This document shows positions 60,381 to 64,000 of a stretch of 64,000 bases of DNA, in pieces. Origin of the DNA: Planotetraspora sp. A-T 1434 (lineage in GTDB: Bacteria > Actinomycetota > Actinomycetes > Streptosporangiales > Streptosporangiaceae). The stretch is taken from contig NZ_JAOEGB010000006.1 in the NCBI RefSeq assembly GCF_025420585.1, forward strand, positions 62,001 to 126,000, read 5' to 3'. The notes beneath the pieces are model-generated. The model saw only the letters and a program-made list of their open reading frames with translations. It had not been told where the DNA came from and ran no database searches. The first letter of the stretch is position 1. Each line of letters opens with the position of its first letter. The translations under genes were made by a program, and so were the position numbers.

Positions 60381-61850
60381 TCAGCTCTGGCCTCCGGCCA
60401 GCTTCTCCCGCAGAGCCGCCAGGGCCTCGTCGGAGGCGAGGGCGCCGCCGGTCGACTGCGCCGCGGCCGGGGTCTCACCGCTGTAGGACGACGGGGCGGC
60501 CTCGCTGGCCTCCGCCTCCTCCTGGCGGGCCTTCTCGACCTGCGACTTGTGGGCCTCGAAGCGGGCCTGGGCCTCGGCGTACTGCCGCTCCCACTCCTCG
60601 CGCTGCTTGTCGAAGCCCTCGAGCCACTCGCCGGTCTCGGCGTCGAAACCCTCGGGGTAGATGTAGTTGCCGGCGTCGTCGTAGGTCGCCGCCATGCCGT
60701 ACAGCGTGGGGTCGAACTCGACGTCGGCACCGATCGCGCCCTCGTTCGCCTGCTTCAGCGAGAGGGAGATGCGGCGGCGGTCCAGGTCGATGTCGATGAT
60801 CTTGACGAAGATCTCGTCGCCGACCTGCACGACCTGCTCGGGGATCTCCACGTGGCGCTCGGCCAGCTCGGAGATGTGGACCAGGCCCTCGATGCCCTCC
60901 TCGACGCGGACGAACGCGCCGAACGGCACCAGCTTGGTGACGCGGCCGGGGACGACCTGGCCGATCTGGTGGGTCCGGGCGAACTGCTGCCACGGGTCCT
61001 CCTGCGTCGCCTTGAGCGACAGCGAGACCCGCTCGCGCTCCATGTCGACGTCGAGAACCTCGACCGTGACCTCCTGGCCGACCTCGACGACCTCGGAGGG
61101 GTGGTCGATGTGCTTCCAGGACAGCTCGGAGACGTGCACCAGACCGTCGACGCCGCCGAGATCCACGAAGGCGCCGAAGTTGACGATCGAGGACACGACG
61201 CCCTTGCGGACCTGGCCCTTCTGGAGGGTGTTGAGGAACGTCTGGCGCACCTCGGACTGCGTCTGCTCCAGCCAGGCGCGGCGGGACAGGACCACGTTGT
61301 TGCGGTTCTTGTCCAGCTCTATGATCTTCGCCTCGAGCTCGCGCCCGACGTACGGCTGGAGGTCGCGGACGCGGCGCATCTCGACCAGGGAGGCCGGGAG
61401 GAAGCCGCGGAGGCCGATGTCGAGGATGAGACCACCCTTGACGACCTCGATGACCGTGCCGGTGACGATGCCGTCCTCGTCCTTGATCTTCTCGATCGTG
61501 CCCCAGGCCCGCTCGTACTGAGCGCGCTTCTTGGACAGGATCAGGCGGCCTTCCTTGTCCTCCTTCTGGAGGACCAGGGCCTCGACGTGCTCCCCGACCT
61601 CGACGACCTCAGCCGGGTCGACGTCGTGCTTGATGGAGAGCTCACGCGAGGGGATGACACCCTCGGTCTTGTAGCCGATGTCGAGCAAGACCTCGTCTCG
61701 ATCGACCTTGACAACGGTGCCTTCAACGATGTCGCCGTCGTTGAAGTACTTGATGGTCTCGTCGATCGCGGCGAGGAAGGCCTCCTCGGAACCGATGTCG
61801 TTGACCGCTACCTGCGGGGTGCTCGAGGTGGCCTCAGTGCTGCTCGTCAT
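60381..61850 (-). CDS. rpsA: 30S ribosomal protein S1
   Basis: A 489-residue mRNA-binding ribosomal protein with four S1 (OB-fold) repeats: GDIVEGTVVKVDRDEVLLDI, IVTGTVIEVVKGGLILDIGL, GQVRKGVVSSIVNFGAFVDL and GQVVPGRVTKLVPFGAFVRV. The C-terminal 100 residues are Glu/Ala-rich. Length and repeat number match actinobacterial S1, which has four repeats instead of six. The long leader upstream (61851-62051) has no gene and is AT-poorer; a promoter lies there by necessity. Confidence 0.97.
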   Translation of the reverse strand: MTSSTEATSSTPQVAVNDIGSEEAFLAAIDETIKYFNDGDIVEGTVVKVDRDEVLLDIGYKTEGVIPSRELSIKHDVDPAEVVEVGEHVEALVLQKEDKEGRLILSKKRAQYERAWGTIEKIKDEDGIVTGTVIEVVKGGLILDIGLRGFLPASLVEMRRVRDLQPYVGRELEAKIIELDKNRNNVVLSRRAWLEQTQSEVRQTFLNTLQKGQVRKGVVSSIVNFGAFVDLGGVDGLVHVSELSWKHIDHPSEVVEVGQEVTVEVLDVDMERERVSLSLKATQEDPWQQFARTHQIGQVVPGRVTKLVPFGAFVRVEEGIEGLVHISELAERHVEIPEQVVQVGDEIFVKIIDIDLDRRRISLSLKQANEGAIGADVEFDPTLYGMAATYDDAGNYIYPEGFDAETGEWLEGFDKQREEWERQYAEAQARFEAHKSQVEKARQEEAEASEAAPSSYSGETPAAAQSTGGALASDEALAALREKLAGGQS

Positions 61851-62051
61851 GTGTGGAATTGCTCCGAACCGGACAGATGTCGTTGTGACAGAAGCGCGGC
61901 GGGCCTGTTTTCGTTCACCGGTGGCTGCTCGTGGAAGCTACGGATGACCGAGCGCGAGCCCGCTCCGTCCGAGACGCGCGCGAGCCCACAGCGCAGCGAT
62001 CAGCATATGAGACATGGCGGGCGCGGTCAATCCGGGCTGAGCAGGCAAGCG

Positions 62052-63122
62052 CTAGTACGCGATGATCTCTTTTGCCTTGCTTGAGATGATTTTGCCCTCA
62101 AGTTTCTTCGGGACCGACACATGGGTGGGGTCGCCATCCGACGTGTATCGCTCCTGCGGGTGTTTGTCCAGCCAATCGAGCCAGTACGTCGTGCACCAGC
62201 GGCGGCAGTCGCCGTGTTTTCCGTTCGACTGGATCCTCGGGATCGCGTATCGGCTGAACGATTTCGCGTACGGCGAAACCGACGGCTCGGCTCCTGCGAG
62301 GAAGACGCCGTCGAAGTGATACGCCGTCCCGTCCCACTCCCCGTCATGCGCCGCGGTCAGCTTCTTCGGCCGGGAGCCGTACGGCAGCGCGAACGTCGTG
62401 GAGGCCGGGACGCCGAGCTTCTTGAGCAGCCGCTCCTGCCTGACGATCTGCTCCTTGACCTGCTTGGTGGTGAGGCGGTGGAGATCGGGATGGGAGGAGG
62501 TGTGGTTGGCGACCTCGAAGCCGTGGCCGAGGAGCCATTTCACGGCCTGGGCCTGCTGGGCGGGGTCCTTCAGCCCGAAGGGGTTCCGGTTGATCCAGAA
62601 CGTCGCGACCGGCCGGAAGTTCGGGTGCTTGGCGGCGACCTCGTAGATGAGGCCCACCGCCGTGTCGTTCTTCGGCATGCCGCCCGCGTCGACCGCGAAG
62701 TGGCTCGGGTTCCCATCGTCGAACGTCAGGACGACCGGGTGCGTCCCCGCCGGAGTGTTGATGGTTCCGGACACGAACTCGGCCGCCGTGATCGGCACGT
62801 AGTTGTCCTTGGCGAGCCTCTCCAGCTCGCTCCGCACCTGCGCGGGGGTCCGGTCGATGGACGCGATCCGCTTGGGCAGCAGCCGGTGATACATGATCAC
62901 CGGTATCAGCCCGGCCTCGTTGGCCTGCGCCTTTCTCGCGGACTCGGCGGTCGCGCTCACGGGCGGGGGCAGCCGGGCGCCGGGCAGCGCGGGCGCCGGC
63001 TTCACCTTGACCCGCGCCTCCGGGCGGCCCGCCGACGGGAGGAGCGCCAGCACGATGAGGCCGATGACGACCACGACCATGTTGGCGACCACCGTCACCC
63101 GGGCAAGATTGCGCACAGTCAT
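62052..63122 (-). CDS. Polysaccharide deacetylase-family protein, membrane-anchored or secreted
   Basis: A 356-residue protein. The N-terminal hydrophobic helix (VVANMVVVVIGLIVLALLPS) is an uncleaved anchor or signal. The NodB domain follows, with VLTFDDGNPSHF (catalytic Asp pair), the metal-binding HTSSHPDLHRL (HxxxH) and FALPYGSRPKKLT. It deacetylates or otherwise hydrolyses a cell-wall or surface polysaccharide outside the membrane. Start is the ATG at 63122. It diverges from the DUF2127 gene. Confidence 0.9.
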   Translation of the reverse strand: MTVRNLARVTVVANMVVVVIGLIVLALLPSAGRPEARVKVKPAPALPGARLPPPVSATAESARKAQANEAGLIPVIMYHRLLPKRIASIDRTPAQVRSELERLAKDNYVPITAAEFVSGTINTPAGTHPVVLTFDDGNPSHFAVDAGGMPKNDTAVGLIYEVAAKHPNFRPVATFWINRNPFGLKDPAQQAQAVKWLLGHGFEVANHTSSHPDLHRLTTKQVKEQIVRQERLLKKLGVPASTTFALPYGSRPKKLTAAHDGEWDGTAYHFDGVFLAGAEPSVSPYAKSFSRYAIPRIQSNGKHGDCRRWCTTYWLDWLDKHPQERYTSDGDPTHVSVPKKLEGKIISSKAKEIIAY

Positions 63123-63175
63123 CCGACCCTATTACCCCGCCACACACCGACGTTCATGTGTGCTGAAATTCCCTT

Positions 63176-63931
63176 GTGAATTGGAGTCTGAGAGCCTGCG
63201 GGCGGCACGGCCACGTCACCTACGCGCCAGTCGAGCAGCCGTTGCGCGACCGCCTGCGCGCCGAGACCGCGCTGGGCGAGGCATGGCGATGCCTGCGCTG
63301 CGGCGACTTCACCCTCGGGGAGCCGCACGGCTCCGGACCGGCGGAGGACGCGCCGATCGTGCTGCGCGGCCACGCCCTCAGGGACGCGACCATCCTGCGG
63401 CTGCTCGCCGTCTTCCGGTGGGCCAAGGGCCTGCTCGTGCTCGGCGCGGCATACGGCGTGTGGCGGTTCCGCGCCCATCACGACGCCGTCAACCGGGCCT
63501 TCCACGAGGACCTCCCGCTCCTCCAGCCGCTGGCCGACAAGCTCGGCTGGCACCTGGAGGACTCCGGCGTGCTCCACACGCTGCGGACCGTGCTCGCGGC
63601 GGAGACGCGGACGCTGACCTGGATCGGGCTCGGCCTGCTCGTCTTCGGCTCCCTGCTCATGACCGAGGGCGTCGGCCTGTGGCTGCTGAAGCGCTGGGGC
63701 GAGTACTTCGCGGTGGTCGCCACCTCGCTGTTCATCCCCATCGAGATCTACGAGATCGTCGAGAAGGTGACCTGGCTGCGGATCGTCATCCTGTTGATCA
63801 ACATCGCGGCCGTCCTCTACATCCTGCTCAGCAAGAGGCTGTTCGGCCTGCGCGGCGGGCACGCCGCCTACGAGGCCGAACGGCACGAGGCGAGCCTCCT
63901 GGAGGTGGAGGCCTCAGCCGTGGCGCAGTGA
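63176..63931 (+). CDS. DUF2127 membrane protein with N-terminal Cys/His motif
   Basis: A 251-residue membrane protein. The N-terminal ACGRHGHVTYAP and WRCLRCGDFTLGEP hold two Cys/His pairs, possibly a zinc site. Four helices follow, with the DUF2127 pattern RWAKGLLVLGAAYGVWRF, LGLLVFGSLLMTEGVGLWLL and SLFIPIEIYEIVEKVTWLRI. Function unknown. A GTG at 63176 is taken as start; it diverges from the deacetylase gene, with 53 bases between. Confidence 0.85.
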   Translation: MNWSLRACGRHGHVTYAPVEQPLRDRLRAETALGEAWRCLRCGDFTLGEPHGSGPAEDAPIVLRGHALRDATILRLLAVFRWAKGLLVLGAAYGVWRFRAHHDAVNRAFHEDLPLLQPLADKLGWHLEDSGVLHTLRTVLAAETRTLTWIGLGLLVFGSLLMTEGVGLWLLKRWGEYFAVVATSLFIPIEIYEIVEKVTWLRIVILLINIAAVLYILLSKRLFGLRGGHAAYEAERHEASLLEVEASAVAQ

Positions 63932-63946
63932 CCCGGGGGACCCGGT

Positions 63947-64000
63947 TCAGTGACCGGCGTCCTCCCAGGTCGAGCCGACCCCGACGGAGACGCCGAGCGG
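63947..64000 (-). CDS. polA: 3' end of a probable DNA polymerase I gene
   Basis: Only the last 17 codons are in the window. The minus strand reads PLGVSVGVGSTWEDAGH and a TGA at 63949-63947. Actinobacterial PolA proteins end with a very similar sequence (PLxVSVGxGxxWxxAAH), and polA lies near rpsA in many of these genomes. The call rests on 17 residues plus gene order. Confidence 0.7.
   Translation of the reverse strand, partial: PLGVSVGVGSTWEDAGH

Overview
This is high-GC actinobacterial chromosomal DNA. F420-type luciferase-like oxidoreductases, a SARP regulator, an AfsA-type enzyme, the ScpA/ScpB/ParA/XerD block, GTG/TTG starts and many 4-8 bp start/stop overlaps all fit Actinomycetota. 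A Streptosporangiaceae-like (Nonomuraea/Streptosporangium) host is my inference, not something the sequence proves.

Layout. Housekeeping genes der (3' part) and cmk lie at 1-1832. The same core block resumes at 32.3 kb with tyrA, aroH, rluB, scpB, scpA, parA, xerD, a Nudix gene and pyrG. In actinobacteria tyrA and cmk are normally neighbours, so the roughly 30 kb between them looks like an inserted accessory island. A second accessory stretch (48.7-59.2 kb) sits between uvrB and coaE-GNAT-rpsA, which are usually close together. The right end holds a polysaccharide deacetylase, a DUF2127 membrane protein and the 3' tip of a probable polA.

Island core (5-20 kb). A leftward operon of overlapping genes encodes an AfsA/ScbA-type enzyme, a HAD phosphatase, a ketoreductase, a SnoaL-like protein, a PQQ-type beta-propeller dehydrogenase and a broken substrate-binding protein. 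Divergent from it is a rightward overlapping operon: ACP, ketosynthase, an aberrant second ketosynthase, and a HadA/HadB dehydratase pair. A SARP gene, a second HadA/HadB pair, a MerR regulator, an MFS exporter and an MMPL exporter follow. Together these could build a reduced acyl-ACP chain (KS, KR, DH) that AfsA condenses with a phosphorylated three-carbon unit and the HAD enzyme dephosphorylates, giving a butenolide/furan-type signal or metabolite. Three phased 11-bp repeats, typical of SARP operators, precede the ACP operon and also a seven-bladed lactonase-like gene at 25.4 kb. A different shared motif (TAGATAGCGG / GATAGTGGATAG) links the MerR gene, the MFS/MMPL divergent promoter and the aldo-keto reductase promoter.

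Island margins (2-6 kb, 21-27 kb) are decaying. They contain a pqqB remnant, a fused substrate-binding/MMPL wreck, a frameshifted acyl-CoA carboxylase operon, and stumps of LLM oxidoreductase and MerR genes that are paralogous to intact ones in the island. The island ends with a two-component system, small membrane proteins and a secreted polysaccharide-lyase-like protein.

Second accessory region. A three-gene coupled operon (two-helix membrane protein, cupin-like, inositol-monophosphatase-like), a deletion scar joining two gene stumps, an SLC13/ArsB-like transporter, and a 1,891-residue TIR / degenerate metallophosphoesterase / NACHT / pentapeptide / 15-blade WD40 protein, followed by seven palindromes spaced about 53 bp apart. 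The giant protein resembles STAND-type immune sensors.
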